64,000 nt of DNA, from positions 110,538 through 174,537 of the forward strand of contig DATJWB010000264.1 in assembly GCA_035501495.1 (NCBI GenBank), in the 5' to 3' direction. The notes beneath the pieces are model-generated. The model saw nothing but the letters and a program-made list of their open reading frames with translations, was not told the DNA's origin and did no database searches. The stretch is from JAIQFL01 sp035501495 (GTDB lineage: Bacteria; Acidobacteriota; Terriglobia; Bryobacterales; Bryobacteraceae). The position numbers and the translations under genes are program-made. This document shows positions 36,682-45,766 of the stretch, piece by piece (positions within the stretch are counted from its first letter, which is position 1; every line of letters starts with the position of its first letter).

Positions 36682-36700
36682 TAGCGGAGGTTTCCGCTAA
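36682..36700. promoter_or_regulatory. Inverted repeat before lpdA
   Basis: A perfect inverted repeat TAGCGGA-GGTT-TCCGCTA lies directly in front of the preferred lpdA start codon. It could be an operator or a leader hairpin. No regulator gene is adjacent, so its role is open. Coordinates may be off by one base. Confidence 0.4.
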
Positions 36701-36768
36701 CATACGGGTGGTGAGCGCGGCGCTCGATCCTGCCTGTACTCACGGCCCCCAGCAGGTCCACAAAAATC

Positions 36769-36905
36769 CATGAAAACCTGTGTCGGCGATGTGGCGAAGG
36801 GGTTTTCGAGGCTGCCGCGTCGGCACTTCTGCCGACGCCTGTGGGGCGCACGGCAGACAAGGCTGGTGTCCACGCCACGTCTGGCACCCGCCACCTTGCC
36901 ATGCG
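36769..36905. repeat. Interspersed GC-rich repeat, copy F
   Basis: The stretch contains ATGAAAACC, GGCGATGTGGCG, GCTGCCGCGTCGGCAC, TTCTGCCGACG and GTCCACGCCACG. The first four match copy E near 32800 in the same order. It fills most of the divergent region between lpdA and the 554-aa unknown gene, so any promoter there must lie within or beside it. Confidence 0.65.
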
Positions 36906-36920
36906 TTAAGCTCAAGAGCA

Positions 36921-38585
36921 ATGTCCACGGAGTTACTCGACCGGCTCGATGAGTGGAAGGGCCGCTTCGGCTCGCCCGACACGCGGCCGATCGAGCAATT
37001 GCTGTCGGCCATCGCCATTGAGCGCTTCCCGGACGCTGCCTCCCTCATCCGCCTGCATGAGACCCTCCTGTTTCTGCGCGCCTACCCGCCCAGCCTGAAC
37101 GCCGCCAAGGCCGCCGATGCGATTCTCTTCGCCTTCGAAAAGCGCGTAGCCGGACTGCAGGCCGCGGGCGAGGACCTCGATGCCTTTGAGTCTCCCGAGG
37201 TCTCCGGAATCGCCGGCACCTCGCTCGCCGCCGTCTTCGACTACGAAGTGGCACAACGGCTCGCCGCCCGGCATCCACGCAATCTTGAAATCGCCTGGGA
37301 CCGTTATGACAATTCCGATAAGCTGGGAGCGCTCTCGCGCTTCATGCCCCTGTTAACCGAAGACTGGCCCGTGGAAGCCCACGTTCCCTTCCGCCAGTGG
37401 ATCGCCAATGCTCACCGGTCCGGAACCAGCGACCTCGCCTGGCTGCTCGATCGTGTCGCGTCACTCCCCACCGCCCCCCGCGAGCGCGCCGCTTGGTACG
37501 AATCGCTCGAGGTGCCCTTGCTTTGGCGAATCGCGAATCTCGCAACCTCTCGATCCCGCCTGCGTCTCCCCGTGCGGAAGTTGTACGTTCACCGCGAGCC
37601 CCTGCTGCGCCGCAGCGATGTCTCGCTGGCCCGCGAACTGGAGGCCGCTCCGGTGCCGGTCCGCCGTCTCAACCGCAACGACGCGCACAAAATCCTGGAC
37701 TTGATCCTGGAAACCTCGGCCATGCGCTTCCGCGAACTCTACGGTTTCACCCACCCCGACGAAACCGCTGTGTTCCATGCCGGCCTGGGACGCGGCGTCG
37801 AGATCTACTTCTGCGGCGTGCCGCCCGCCTGGCGTCTGCCGCTGCGTGCCTATCATGCCGGCATGTTCTTCAAGAACGGCGTCCCCGCGGGTTACGTGGA
37901 GTTGCTGTCGCTGTTCGAACGGGCCGAAGTCGGCTTCAACCTCTACTACACCTTCCGCGAAGGCGAATCCGCCTGGCTGTATGCCCGCATCTTATGCCTC
38001 TTCCGCCAGATCCTCGGCGTGACTTGCTTTTCCATCGATCCCTACCAGATCGGACACCTGAACCCCGAGGCCGTGGACTCCGGCGCCTTCTGGTTTTACC
38101 GCAAGCTCGGCTTTCGGCCCACCGATGCCGCGGTCGCCTCCCTGGTGGAGCGGGAAGAGCACCGCATCCGCCGGTCCCCGGGATACCGCAGCTCGAAGAC
38201 CACCCTCCAGAAGCTGGCCGAAGGCTATCTCTTGTATTCCCCCGAGCCCGACGAAGGCCGCGCCTGGGACCGCTTCCGCGTCCGCAACATCGGCCTGGCC
38301 GTCGAGCGCGAAATTGCCTCCCGGTTTCACGGTGATCCCGAGTCCATGAGTCGCGCCGCAGGGGTATACGTGCGTCGCGCCCTTGGAGTCGAAGCGTCCG
38401 GCCCCCTCGCCCTGGCGCTTTCCCTCATTCCCGACCTCGCGAAGTGGACCGCCGAAGAGAAAGGCCGCGCCGTCAAGATCCTCCGTGCGAAGGAGAAGGG
38501 CTCCGAGGCCGACTACCTCAAATTCATGCAGCGGCACTCCCGGCTTCAAGCGGCATTTCTCCGCATGGGATGCGGTTTACTATAA
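36921..38585 (+). CDS. Hypothetical protein, GNAT-like C-terminal segment
   Basis: The protein has 554 aa. The start at 36921 is chosen because everything upstream in frame is repeat copy F. I do not recognise a family for the whole protein. It has no signal peptide or membrane segment. The first 250 residues are helical. Residues about 245-420 contain features that recall an acetyltransferase-like fold, notably GAFWFYRKLGFRPTD, the kind of C-terminal motif seen in GNAT proteins, and SFRxx-like hydrophobic strands before it. The DUF309 gene starts two bases after its stop codon, so the two are likely co-translated. Confidence 0.75.
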   Translation: MSTELLDRLDEWKGRFGSPDTRPIEQLLSAIAIERFPDAASLIRLHETLLFLRAYPPSLNAAKAADAILFAFEKRVAGLQAAGEDLDAFESPEVSGIAGTSLAAVFDYEVAQRLAARHPRNLEIAWDRYDNSDKLGALSRFMPLLTEDWPVEAHVPFRQWIANAHRSGTSDLAWLLDRVASLPTAPRERAAWYESLEVPLLWRIANLATSRSRLRLPVRKLYVHREPLLRRSDVSLARELEAAPVPVRRLNRNDAHKILDLILETSAMRFRELYGFTHPDETAVFHAGLGRGVEIYFCGVPPAWRLPLRAYHAGMFFKNGVPAGYVELLSLFERAEVGFNLYYTFREGESAWLYARILCLFRQILGVTCFSIDPYQIGHLNPEAVDSGAFWFYRKLGFRPTDAAVASLVEREEHRIRRSPGYRSSKTTLQKLAEGYLLYSPEPDEGRAWDRFRVRNIGLAVEREIASRFHGDPESMSRAAGVYVRRALGVEASGPLALALSLIPDLAKWTAEEKGRAVKILRAKEKGSEADYLKFMQRHSRLQAAFLRMGCGLL

Positions 38586-38587
38586 AC

Positions 38588-38956
38588 ATGGACCCCCTGC
38601 TGCGCCAAGGAATCCACCTCTTCAACCACTGCGCATTCTTCGAATGCCACGAAGTGCTGGAAGAGGCCTGGACTCCCGAGCGCGGTCCTCGCCGCCTGTT
38701 CCTCCAATCGCTGATTCACGTCGCGGTGGGTTTCTATCACTGCCAGCGCGGCAATCCCTTGGGCGCTTCCCGGCAGCTCCGCAAGGCGCTGCGCAAGCTC
38801 GCTCCGTACCTGCCTTCCTGCGAAGGCATCGACACCGCACGGCTGTACGCGCAAGCTCGCGAGCACCTCGCCCGCATCGAGGCGGGAGAGACGCCCGACG
38901 CGTTTCCGCGAATTCAGGCGCCTGAGCCGGCTGAACCCGCGCTGGATTGCTGCTGA
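38588..38956 (+). CDS. DUF309-family protein
   Basis: The protein has 122 aa. The N-terminal FNHCAFFECHEVLEEAWTPE and the following LFLQSLIHVAVGFYHCQRGN are the hallmark of the DUF309 (TTHA0068-like) helical family, whose function is unknown; the conserved E-C-H-E cluster suggests a metal-binding or hydrolase role. It starts two bases after the preceding gene. Its 3' end overlaps the convergent gene that follows by 43 bases. Confidence 0.85.
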   Translation: MDPLLRQGIHLFNHCAFFECHEVLEEAWTPERGPRRLFLQSLIHVAVGFYHCQRGNPLGASRQLRKALRKLAPYLPSCEGIDTARLYAQAREHLARIEAGETPDAFPRIQAPEPAEPALDCC

Positions 38957-39801
38957 CCTGAAGTCCAGTCTTCGCTCTGAACCGTGTGTTCCAGCTCTCC
39001 GCTGCGCACTGCATTCGGAATGATCCGGTCGCTTTCCGCATATCCTTCGATGATCGCTACACGCTCCTGGTTGAGCCCTTCCATCTCGCGCCGGTCCGCC
39101 AGCCGGTGCTCCACTTCCCGCGGTGACATAGGGATCTCGCCGCCAGGTTCCACGGACAACGCACCGAGCAGCATCACGGCCTCATAGTTGGTCAGCGGCG
39201 CCCCGTTTACCTGCTTCACAAGCTGGTTCATAACCTCCGCCCGTTTACCGGCGAAATCCTCATAGGCCTCGGTCGGGTCCTGGCCCCTCAACACCTCCCG
39301 AACCGCGCCCTTGTACATTTCCACAAAGTCCGAGGCCTCGCTCCAGTCCAGTATCTGGTCCATGGCATTAATCGACTCCGACGACCAGGTGCAGCGGGCG
39401 AACACCTGGATCGTCCGCTGCAGGAATAGATTGTTCTGCAGCAGCTGGAACGGAAACCTGGCGCCCAGAATCAACTGGCAAGGCATGGTGTGGCATCCCT
39501 GGTGCCCGTCTCTGGTACCCTGGAACGCCTGCACCACGGCTCCCTGGGCGCCGACGTAGGTGTGACGGTCCACCACCCGCATGTCTCGCAGCTTATCGAC
39601 AATATACAGCGACTCGGCGACGTCGAGATTACTGTGATCCCTGTGAATCCTTACTTCCTGGGCGAAGTTTCCCGAGGCGCCCACGTTGGTGTGGTGAATT
39701 CCGCGTGGATCGAGGATTATCCGCTCTCCTTTTTGATTCGGGTACCTGCTCAGGATCGTGGCGATCATCGCAGGCGTCAGGGTCATTGTTGAGATGCTCA
39801 T
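38914..39801 (-). CDS. Hypothetical protein, 295 aa
   Basis: I do not recognise this protein. It has no signal peptide or membrane helix. It begins MSISTMTLTPAMIATIL and contains GIHHTNVGASGNFAQEVRIH, GCHTMPCQLILGARFPFQLL and EPGGEIPMSPREVEHRLADR. The C-terminus is low-complexity (GQQQSSAGSAGSG). Composition and length suggest a real cytoplasmic protein. It overlaps the DUF309 gene convergently by 43 bases. A structural or encapsulated-type role is possible but unsupported. Confidence 0.65.
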   Translation of the reverse strand: MSISTMTLTPAMIATILSRYPNQKGERIILDPRGIHHTNVGASGNFAQEVRIHRDHSNLDVAESLYIVDKLRDMRVVDRHTYVGAQGAVVQAFQGTRDGHQGCHTMPCQLILGARFPFQLLQNNLFLQRTIQVFARCTWSSESINAMDQILDWSEASDFVEMYKGAVREVLRGQDPTEAYEDFAGKRAEVMNQLVKQVNGAPLTNYEAVMLLGALSVEPGGEIPMSPREVEHRLADRREMEGLNQERVAIIEGYAESDRIIPNAVRSGELEHTVQSEDWTSGQQQSSAGSAGSGA

Positions 39802-39860
39802 CTCCCAAGCCTCTTTCTATATACGGAAAATCCGCCGCCGGCAGATGCGCGACTGGTCCT

Positions 39861-40441
39861 CGCGAAAATGGTACCGGTCGAAGTGGGGCTGGCTCTCCGG
39901 GCGGAAATGATTCAGACAGACGAGATCCCACCCGCTCCCGATCCCGGACCAAGAGGCGAAGAAAGGTGAACCCCCCTCACCCCGCCGGTCTGTTTGCGGA
40001 TGGCCTCGTCGGTCTTCGCGCGGCCGTGGTCGGGCGGTCACGCTGTTCCAGGAATCCGCTGTCGATCCGATTGTTGAGGTTGCAGGTCAGCTGCGATGCC
40101 CGCTGACCGGCGTCTGCCGCAGCCGGAGTTCGCTTTTGGGCGGCTTCTGCGAATCGTCGGGAAAGAGAAACTGCTTGAGCAGATCGACCACCGTCGATTC
40201 CGCGAGCAGTTGCACCTTTCTCCTTCGGTTGGAAGAGCCCTGAACTCCGGCATCATGGCACGGGCCGGATGCGGATGCCCGTCCGCCTCCCGGTGCCATC
40301 TTCACGTGCAGCAGGGCGGCGGCATTCACGCGCTTCTCCTCGCGGACGACGTGCTTGGGATTCTCGTTCGCGTCAGCGGCATCCGAATCGATCTCGGCGA
40401 TGAATTCTCCACGCCCGAGAAACTCCGGCGGAATGTCGGAT
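39861..40441 (-). pseudogene. Decayed partial duplicate of the M19 dipeptidase/GH97 junction
   Basis: This 580-base stretch is a shrunken collinear copy of 41546-42757. Matching blocks on the plus strand include GGTCGAAGT(G/T)GGGCTG, CTCGTCGGTCTT, TCACGCTGTTC-AGGAATCCGCTG, GGCGGCTTCTGCGAA, GAGCAGATCGACCAC, and GACGACGTGCTTGGGATTC. Between the blocks several hundred bases are missing compared with the intact genes. One frame on the minus strand therefore joins the C-terminus of the GH97-like gene (GRGEFIAEI, NPKHVVREEKR) to the N-terminus of the dipeptidase (LLAESTVVDLL). It is not functional. Confidence 0.85.
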
Positions 40442-40469
40442 GGATAGACTTTTGGGGCAGGCCTTCCTA

Positions 40470-41388
40470 TCATGGCGCCCGAACCCATCTTGCATGACAA
40501 GCTGGTCGAGAAGATCGGCGGGTGGAATGGGTGTTGTCTACAAAGCGCTGGATACACACCTGGATCGTTTCGTGGCGCTGAAGCTGCTGCCCCCCGAAGC
40601 TCTCTCGGATCCAGACCGCCGGAGGAGATTTGTACAGGAGGCGAAAGCGGCTTCGGCGCTGCGCCGTCCGGCGATCGTTACCATCCACGATATTGACGCG
40701 TTCGAGGGCACGTGGTCCATCGCCATTGAGTACGTTGCGAGTACGACGCTCGATCGCCTGATTCCGGCAAGGGGAGTGCGGCTGCGCGAAGCTCTGCGGA
40801 TCGCGATTCAGGTAACTGAAGCGATGGCCAAGGCGCATTCCGCCGGAATCCTTCATTGGGACCTGAAGCCCGGCAAATCTGATCGTGGCGGGCGAAGGCA
40901 CCGTCAGCTCGACACGCGCAGCGATGTCTTCACGGCGCGATGTTCTATGAAATGATCTCGGGGCGGCAGGCATTTCGGGGCGATTCGACCATGTCGACTC
41001 TCGCAGCATACCTGCAGTCGGAACCGAAACCACTGCAAGAATACGTAGGTGGCTTGCCTCGCGAATCGGATCGAATCGTGTCACGTGTCTGCGCAAAGAT
41101 CCGGCGCGGCGCTTCCAGACGATGGCCGACCTGACGGTCGCGCTGCGGGAGTTTGCAGAGGAATTCGAGTCTGGTGAATGCCTTGGTAGCCCGCCCTCGC
41201 GCACGGCCAAAACCATGCGAGTGCAAAGCGAACCTGTGGTGGTTCGCCACTACCATGGTGCGCAACGTTCGCTGCCTTTCGTTATTTCGGTCGTGCGCCC
41301 CTCGATGCGCCTCTCCCTGGCGAGTCGGCGGTTGCCCGTCAGTTTCGACGATTTCCACTCGGACATCTGGATGGTGGACGCAATTTGA
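40470..41388 (+). pseudogene. Broken Ser/Thr protein kinase
   Basis: Successive frames show GGWNGCC/GMGVVYKALDTHLDRFVALK, then HDIDAFEGTWSIAIEYV and a damaged catalytic loop HWDLKPGK where HRDLKPGN is expected. The DFG/activation segment is missing and the text jumps to LDTRSDVF. A second frame continues with FYEMISGRQAFRGDST and a third with MADLTVALREFAEEFE. The end IWMVDAI recalls the last strand of TolB-like propellers that follow kinases in this phylum. Missing lysine-loop and DFG elements plus two frame changes make it inactive. An intact relative lies at 56600. Confidence 0.8.
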
Positions 41389-41397
41389 CTCCTGCCT

Positions 41398-42558
41398 TCA
41401 GGGCCAGATCTCCGTCAAGACGCGCACCGCATTTCCACCGAGTATCAGCTTGATGTCGGGGTCGCTGTAACCGCGCGAGATCAGCCCCTCCGCGAGGTCG
41501 AACATGCGCTTGGGATGGTCCAAACCATCGGCGCCGAGGTGTTCCGGCTTGTCCACGTGGAAGTGGTAGCGGTCGAAGTTGGGCTGAGTTTCCGGACGAA
41601 AGCCCCCGTTCAGCGGATTGGCCACTCCCAGCACATCCATATCGCTGCCCACCGCGAGGTGCTGCACGCCCACCAGCTTGCGCACGTAGTCGAAGTGATC
41701 CAGGACGTGGCCAACATTGACCGGCTCCCGATCCCGCACCATAAAGCGAAGGAAGGTGATCCCCATGGCGCCGCCTGTTTTGGCCAGCTTACGGATAGCC
41801 TCGTCGGTCTTGGCGCGGCCGTGCCCTGGAATCAAAGTGCGGCAGGTGGCGTGCGTGAACAGAACGGGCTTCGTCGCCGCCTCTAGAGCATCGAGCGTGG
41901 TCTGGTCGGCGCAATGCGACACGTCCACCGCCATGCCGATCTGCTCCATACGCTTCATAATGGACAAACCGAACACCGATAATCCGCCGTCACGCTGTTC
42001 GAGGAATCCGCTGCCGATCCGGTTGTTGAAGTTGTAGGTCAGTTGCGACACCCGCTGCCCGAGCTCGAAGAACTCGCCGACGTCGTCGGGACTGCGGAAG
42101 TGCGTGGAGTCCTGCATCGTCAGCATCACCCCGATCTTCCGTTCGGCGCGAGCACGGGCGAAGTCTCCGGCGCTGTCGATCCGCATCACCAGACTGCTGC
42201 GCGCAGCCAGGAACCCGTTCCACAACGCGAAGAATCGCAGGCCGTTCTGGTAATCCGGAGCGGATGAGCCGAGCGCAAACACGTGGATGCCGGACGATCG
42301 GTACACCCCAGCCTCGGCCTCCGTAAACGTGTGCGGTTGCCGCAGCCAGAGTTCGCTCTTGGGCGGCTTCTGCGAAAAGTCGGGGAAGAGGAATTGATTG
42401 AGCAGATCGACCACGGTCGATTCCGCCAGCAATTGAATCGCACGCGCGGAATACTCAGTTCGCGATTGCGCAAACAGGCGAAACCGCCCGCGCAGGACGG
42501 CTGGCGCCGCGGCCAAGGCAATCCCTTTGAGCATGGTCCTTCGGTTGGGACGAGTCAT
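41398..42558 (-). CDS. Membrane dipeptidase-like protein (peptidase M19), Tat-exported
   Basis: The protein has 386 aa. The N-terminus NRRTMLKGIALAAAPAVL is a twin-arginine-type signal. The M19 renal-dipeptidase fold is shown by STVVDLLNQF near 48, IGVMLTMQDSTHF near 140, AVDVSHCADQTTLD, KPVLFTHATCR and GSDMDVLGV, which carry the zinc ligands and substrate-binding residues. Usual members hydrolyse dipeptides; several relatives act on other amides. It lies 12 bases downstream of the GH97 gene on the same strand and may be co-transcribed. A decayed copy of the gene pair's junction lies just downstream. Confidence 0.9.
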   Translation of the reverse strand: MTRPNRRTMLKGIALAAAPAVLRGRFRLFAQSRTEYSARAIQLLAESTVVDLLNQFLFPDFSQKPPKSELWLRQPHTFTEAEAGVYRSSGIHVFALGSSAPDYQNGLRFFALWNGFLAARSSLVMRIDSAGDFARARAERKIGVMLTMQDSTHFRSPDDVGEFFELGQRVSQLTYNFNNRIGSGFLEQRDGGLSVFGLSIMKRMEQIGMAVDVSHCADQTTLDALEAATKPVLFTHATCRTLIPGHGRAKTDEAIRKLAKTGGAMGITFLRFMVRDREPVNVGHVLDHFDYVRKLVGVQHLAVGSDMDVLGVANPLNGGFRPETQPNFDRYHFHVDKPEHLGADGLDHPKRMFDLAEGLISRGYSDPDIKLILGGNAVRVLTEIWP

Positions 42559-42570
42559 GAATCTCGGGTA

Positions 42571-44517
42571 TTATGGCACGGGCCGGATGCGGATCGCCTG
42601 TCCGCCCCCCGATGCCATCTTCACGTGCAGCAGGGTGGCGGCATTCACCCGCTTTTCCTCGCGGACGACGTGCTTGGGATTCTCGTTCGCGTCGGCGGCA
42701 TCCGAATAGATCTCGGCGATGAATTCTCCACGCCCGAGAAACTCCAGCGGAATGTCCGGCTCGTTGGCGTGCCACCCGGTGATGCTGCCGACGTACCACT
42801 CGCGCCCGTGCCGCCGCGCCACCGTGATGTACTCGCCCGGCCGCCCGCCCACCACCTGGGTCTGGTCCCACGTGGCCGGGACTTCGCGGATGTACTCGAG
42901 ACCCGTCTGCCCGGCATACGCCTCCGGGTAGTCCGAAACCATCTGGAACGCGCTCTCGAAGACCGCGTACAGCGCCAGTGCATGCGCCCGCGTGCCCATC
43001 ACCATGGGCTGCGTGTTGCGGGGCTCGAACTGTTCGCGGGTCGCGTTGTTAAATCCGCCCGGTGTGTAATCCATGGGCCCGGCCAGCATTCGGGTGAACG
43101 CCAGCATGACGTTGTGGTCGGGGGTCACACGCGCGCTCCACTTGTTGTACTCGGCGCCCATCACTCCTTCCCGGGTCATCAGGTTCGGCCAGGTGCGTTC
43201 CAGCCCGTCGGGCTTGAATGCGCCGTGGAAATCGATCATCAGGTGATGCTCCGCCGCCTTCTTCACCACCCGGCGGTAGAAGTTCACCATCCACTGATCG
43301 TCACGGTTCATGAAATCGATCTTCACGCCGGCGATTCCCCACTTTTCGAACAACGGAAACGCCTCGTCCATCTGCCTCGCGATATCCGTCCAGTGGGCCC
43401 ACAGCCACACACGGACTTTCTTCTGCCGGGCATGCTCCAGGATGGCGGGCATATCGATGTTGGGATTGGTGAGGGTCAGGTCGGAGCCGGAATCGTTGGC
43501 GCCGGTCCCGCGCTTGGCCCATCCGGCGTCGATGAGCATGTACTCCAGGTGGGCATCGGCGGAGAAGTCGATGTAGTGGTTCATGGTCGCGGTGTTCATG
43601 CCGGGTTGGAAGCCGACCCCTTCGGCGAAGCTCCCCGACCACCAGTCCCACGACGTTTTGCCGGGTTTTATCCACGATGGATCGGCAATCGCGGAAGGCG
43701 GATTCAGACTGGTCACCAGGTTCGATTCCACCAGGCGGCCCGGCTGTGCCCCGATCATGAGGATGCGCCACGGAGACCGTACGGGCGTGGCCGCGCTGAC
43801 CGCGATGCCGGGCTCCTCCGCGGATGGCGCGAGGCGCGCAAATAAGGATCGGGCCTGCGTGCCGGAGTGGGTCAGGTACATGCCGGCGTAATTGTCGATA
43901 TCGGCCTCCGTCACCGCCACCCACGCGACGCCCGGCAGCTCGAGCAGGAGCGGCAGCCCGATGAGGGAATCGCGGTGAATGCCGCTGAGCGGCATGCTGT
44001 GGTACCCATCCTCGTACGGAGTGCGGAATCCTTCCAGCAGCAGGGGGTACGTGGTGGCGTCCTTGGCAAATTGGAACTCGGTCTTCTCGCCCGCGAGCCG
44101 CAGTTCGGTGAGGTTCGGCTGGTTGGGCAGCACGTATCGGAACGCCACGCCGTCGTCATACGCGCGCGCTTCGAGTGTGAATCTGCGGCTCGGGGCCCTC
44201 GTCTCCTCCACCTCGACGGACAACGTCCGGCACACGTTGCGCACCGTGCTGGTCTTCCCGTGGAGCAGGGAATAACTCTCGTCGATCGACCCGGGCGTGG
44301 CCCGTATGACACGTACACCAGGGCCGAGATTCGGCTGGTCCTGGATGTCCAATACGAGCGCCGACCTGGCAAGCACCGGCTTGCCGTGAAACGAGACGGC
44401 GTACGTCAACCCACCGCTATCGGCCGAGATGGTCATCTCGATCGCCCCATCCGGCGACTTCACCACGCTTTGGCCAAATGCCATGGCCGCCGCCCAGAAG
44501 AACAGCAATGCGCGCAT
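42571..44517 (-). CDS. GH97-family alpha-glycosidase (probably retaining alpha-galactosidase type)
   Basis: The protein has 648 aa. The start at 44517 gives a signal peptide (MRALLFFWAAAMAFGQ). The N-terminal beta-sandwich (SPDGAIEMTISADSGGLTYA) and TIM barrel match GH97. In the barrel, KIDFMNRDDQ has an aspartate at the position used as nucleophile by retaining members, and MGAEYNKW supplies the acid/base glutamate; inverting alpha-glucosidases of the family use other glutamates. The C-terminal sandwich contains WYVGSITG and HVVREEKRVN. It removes alpha-galactose or alpha-glucose from glycans in the periplasm. The M19 gene follows 12 bases later. Confidence 0.9.
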   Translation of the reverse strand: MRALLFFWAAAMAFGQSVVKSPDGAIEMTISADSGGLTYAVSFHGKPVLARSALVLDIQDQPNLGPGVRVIRATPGSIDESYSLLHGKTSTVRNVCRTLSVEVEETRAPSRRFTLEARAYDDGVAFRYVLPNQPNLTELRLAGEKTEFQFAKDATTYPLLLEGFRTPYEDGYHSMPLSGIHRDSLIGLPLLLELPGVAWVAVTEADIDNYAGMYLTHSGTQARSLFARLAPSAEEPGIAVSAATPVRSPWRILMIGAQPGRLVESNLVTSLNPPSAIADPSWIKPGKTSWDWWSGSFAEGVGFQPGMNTATMNHYIDFSADAHLEYMLIDAGWAKRGTGANDSGSDLTLTNPNIDMPAILEHARQKKVRVWLWAHWTDIARQMDEAFPLFEKWGIAGVKIDFMNRDDQWMVNFYRRVVKKAAEHHLMIDFHGAFKPDGLERTWPNLMTREGVMGAEYNKWSARVTPDHNVMLAFTRMLAGPMDYTPGGFNNATREQFEPRNTQPMVMGTRAHALALYAVFESAFQMVSDYPEAYAGQTGLEYIREVPATWDQTQVVGGRPGEYITVARRHGREWYVGSITGWHANEPDIPLEFLGRGEFIAEIYSDAADANENPKHVVREEKRVNAATLLHVKMASGGGQAIRIRPVP

Positions 44518-44665
44518 TTCAGCTCTAATCTTATCTCGCGGTGCAGGGCTGCACACCCCCGCACCCAAAACCTGCCGGTTGCTCTCCATTAACGTTGGCA
44601 AAGACAACGAAGTAGTCCAAAGGGTCAGTACTTCTGCCGGCACCGGTGATGGTAATCTCCGGGGA

Positions 44666-45226
44666 GTGCGCTTTCTACTGCTCCTCTTCGTCACTGCAGC
44701 GGCCGCCATCGCGCAGAATGGGCAGATTCAACAGCCGAAGGGCGCCTGGCAGAAGCCGGGGGAGATCCAGCCGCCGAAGGGGTCCTGGCAGAAGCCCCGC
44801 CCGATCCAGGTCCCCAAGGGCATCCAGGCGATCCGGGCGCAAGACGACCCCTGCGAGCACCGCCTGGTCGTCGCCGCGGATGCGCTCTTTGATTTCGATC
44901 GAGCCACTCTCGGTCCAGACGCCAGGGAGACTCTGAGCATCCTCGGGCCGATGGTCCAGAAAGCCGGAAAACATCCCATCCTGATTGAAGGCCACACGGA
45001 CGCCGTGGGGACGGAATCGTATAACCAGGATTTGAGTGAGCGGCGTGCCAGGGCCGTGCGCGCCTGGCTGTTGGAACAGCATTATCTGGACGGTGCCTCG
45101 GTCCAAGTCCAGGGCTTCGGCAAAGCCAGGCCGGCGGAGCCCAATACAAAACCGGATGGCTCCGACAACCCGGAAGGCAGGCAGAAGAACCGGCGCGTGG
45201 AGGTGGCGATCGGCACTTGCAAATAG
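44666..45226 (+). CDS. OmpA-family outer-membrane/peptidoglycan-associated protein
   Basis: The protein has 186 aa. A GTG start at 44666 is chosen: GGGGA lies just before it and a signal peptide follows directly (VRFLLLLFVTAAAAIAQ). After cleavage come imperfect repeats of the type IQxPKGxWQKPgx (about 20-55), then an OmpA-like peptidoglycan-binding domain (ADALFDFDRATL, LIEGHTDAVGT, LSERRARAVRAWL, RRVEV). It probably tethers the outer membrane to the cell wall. It is divergent from the GH97 gene and ends just before a hairpin terminator. Confidence 0.88.
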   Translation: MRFLLLLFVTAAAAIAQNGQIQQPKGAWQKPGEIQPPKGSWQKPRPIQVPKGIQAIRAQDDPCEHRLVVAADALFDFDRATLGPDARETLSILGPMVQKAGKHPILIEGHTDAVGTESYNQDLSERRARAVRAWLLEQHYLDGASVQVQGFGKARPAEPNTKPDGSDNPEGRQKNRRVEVAIGTCK

Positions 45227-45232
45227 CGGGAT

Positions 45233-45255
45233 TTCCACAGGTTCTGTGGAATTTT
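45233..45255 (+). terminator. Likely rho-independent terminator after the OmpA-like gene
   Basis: TTCCACAG, loop GTT, CTGTGGAA, then TTTT. The stem is eight perfect base pairs, starting six bases after the stop codon. Confidence 0.7.
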
Positions 45256-45342
45256 ACGCTACCCCCAAGATTTCGGTCCGGAATACCCCACAGGGGGGGC
45301 CCCACTGAGCCAAAATTTGGCGTAATCTGGAGTTACAAGGGT

Positions 45343-45720
45343 ATGAACACGGCAGCGAACATTCCGCATCCCCGGCTGTACCAGCCGAGCCCCCACTTCA
45401 GCGATGCGGTAAACAGCAACATCGTGCAATCCGAAATCGAAGGTGGGGTTCACCTGCGCGACGTGCTGCCGGGTACCGTGATCGAAGTGGAGACCGAAAA
45501 CCGCGCTTATACCATCCGCTACGAAGGGTCAGGCCGCGCGTTCATATCCGGTCATCCGGTGTTTTGTCCCGAGCCTACTCTGGTGACGATCCACGGATCC
45601 ACCTGGGGTGGTTCCATGATCAAGGCCGACTATATCGGCCGCGGGATGCACCTCGAATTCGGACACCCCACGTACCTTCCCATTACTACCTCGATGATCC
45701 TGCAAGTCCGGGCCAGCTAG
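45343..45720 (+). CDS. Hypothetical protein, 125 aa
   Basis: Start at 45343 chosen as the first ATG followed by a normal protein sequence (MNTAANIPHPRLYQPSPHF). The protein has a compact beta-rich look: VLPGTVIEVETENRAYTIRY, GRAFISGHPVFCPEPT and LVTIHGSTWGGS with MHLEFGHPTYLPITTS at the end. No signal peptide. I do not recognise a family by name. It has its own gap upstream after a terminator, so it is probably transcribed alone or with the membrane protein that follows. Confidence 0.75.
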   Translation: MNTAANIPHPRLYQPSPHFSDAVNSNIVQSEIEGGVHLRDVLPGTVIEVETENRAYTIRYEGSGRAFISGHPVFCPEPTLVTIHGSTWGGSMIKADYIGRGMHLEFGHPTYLPITTSMILQVRAS

Positions 45721-45766
45721 TACCCCATCCTTTGCCTCTCCTCGCCGGCAGCGATAGAATCGGCCC

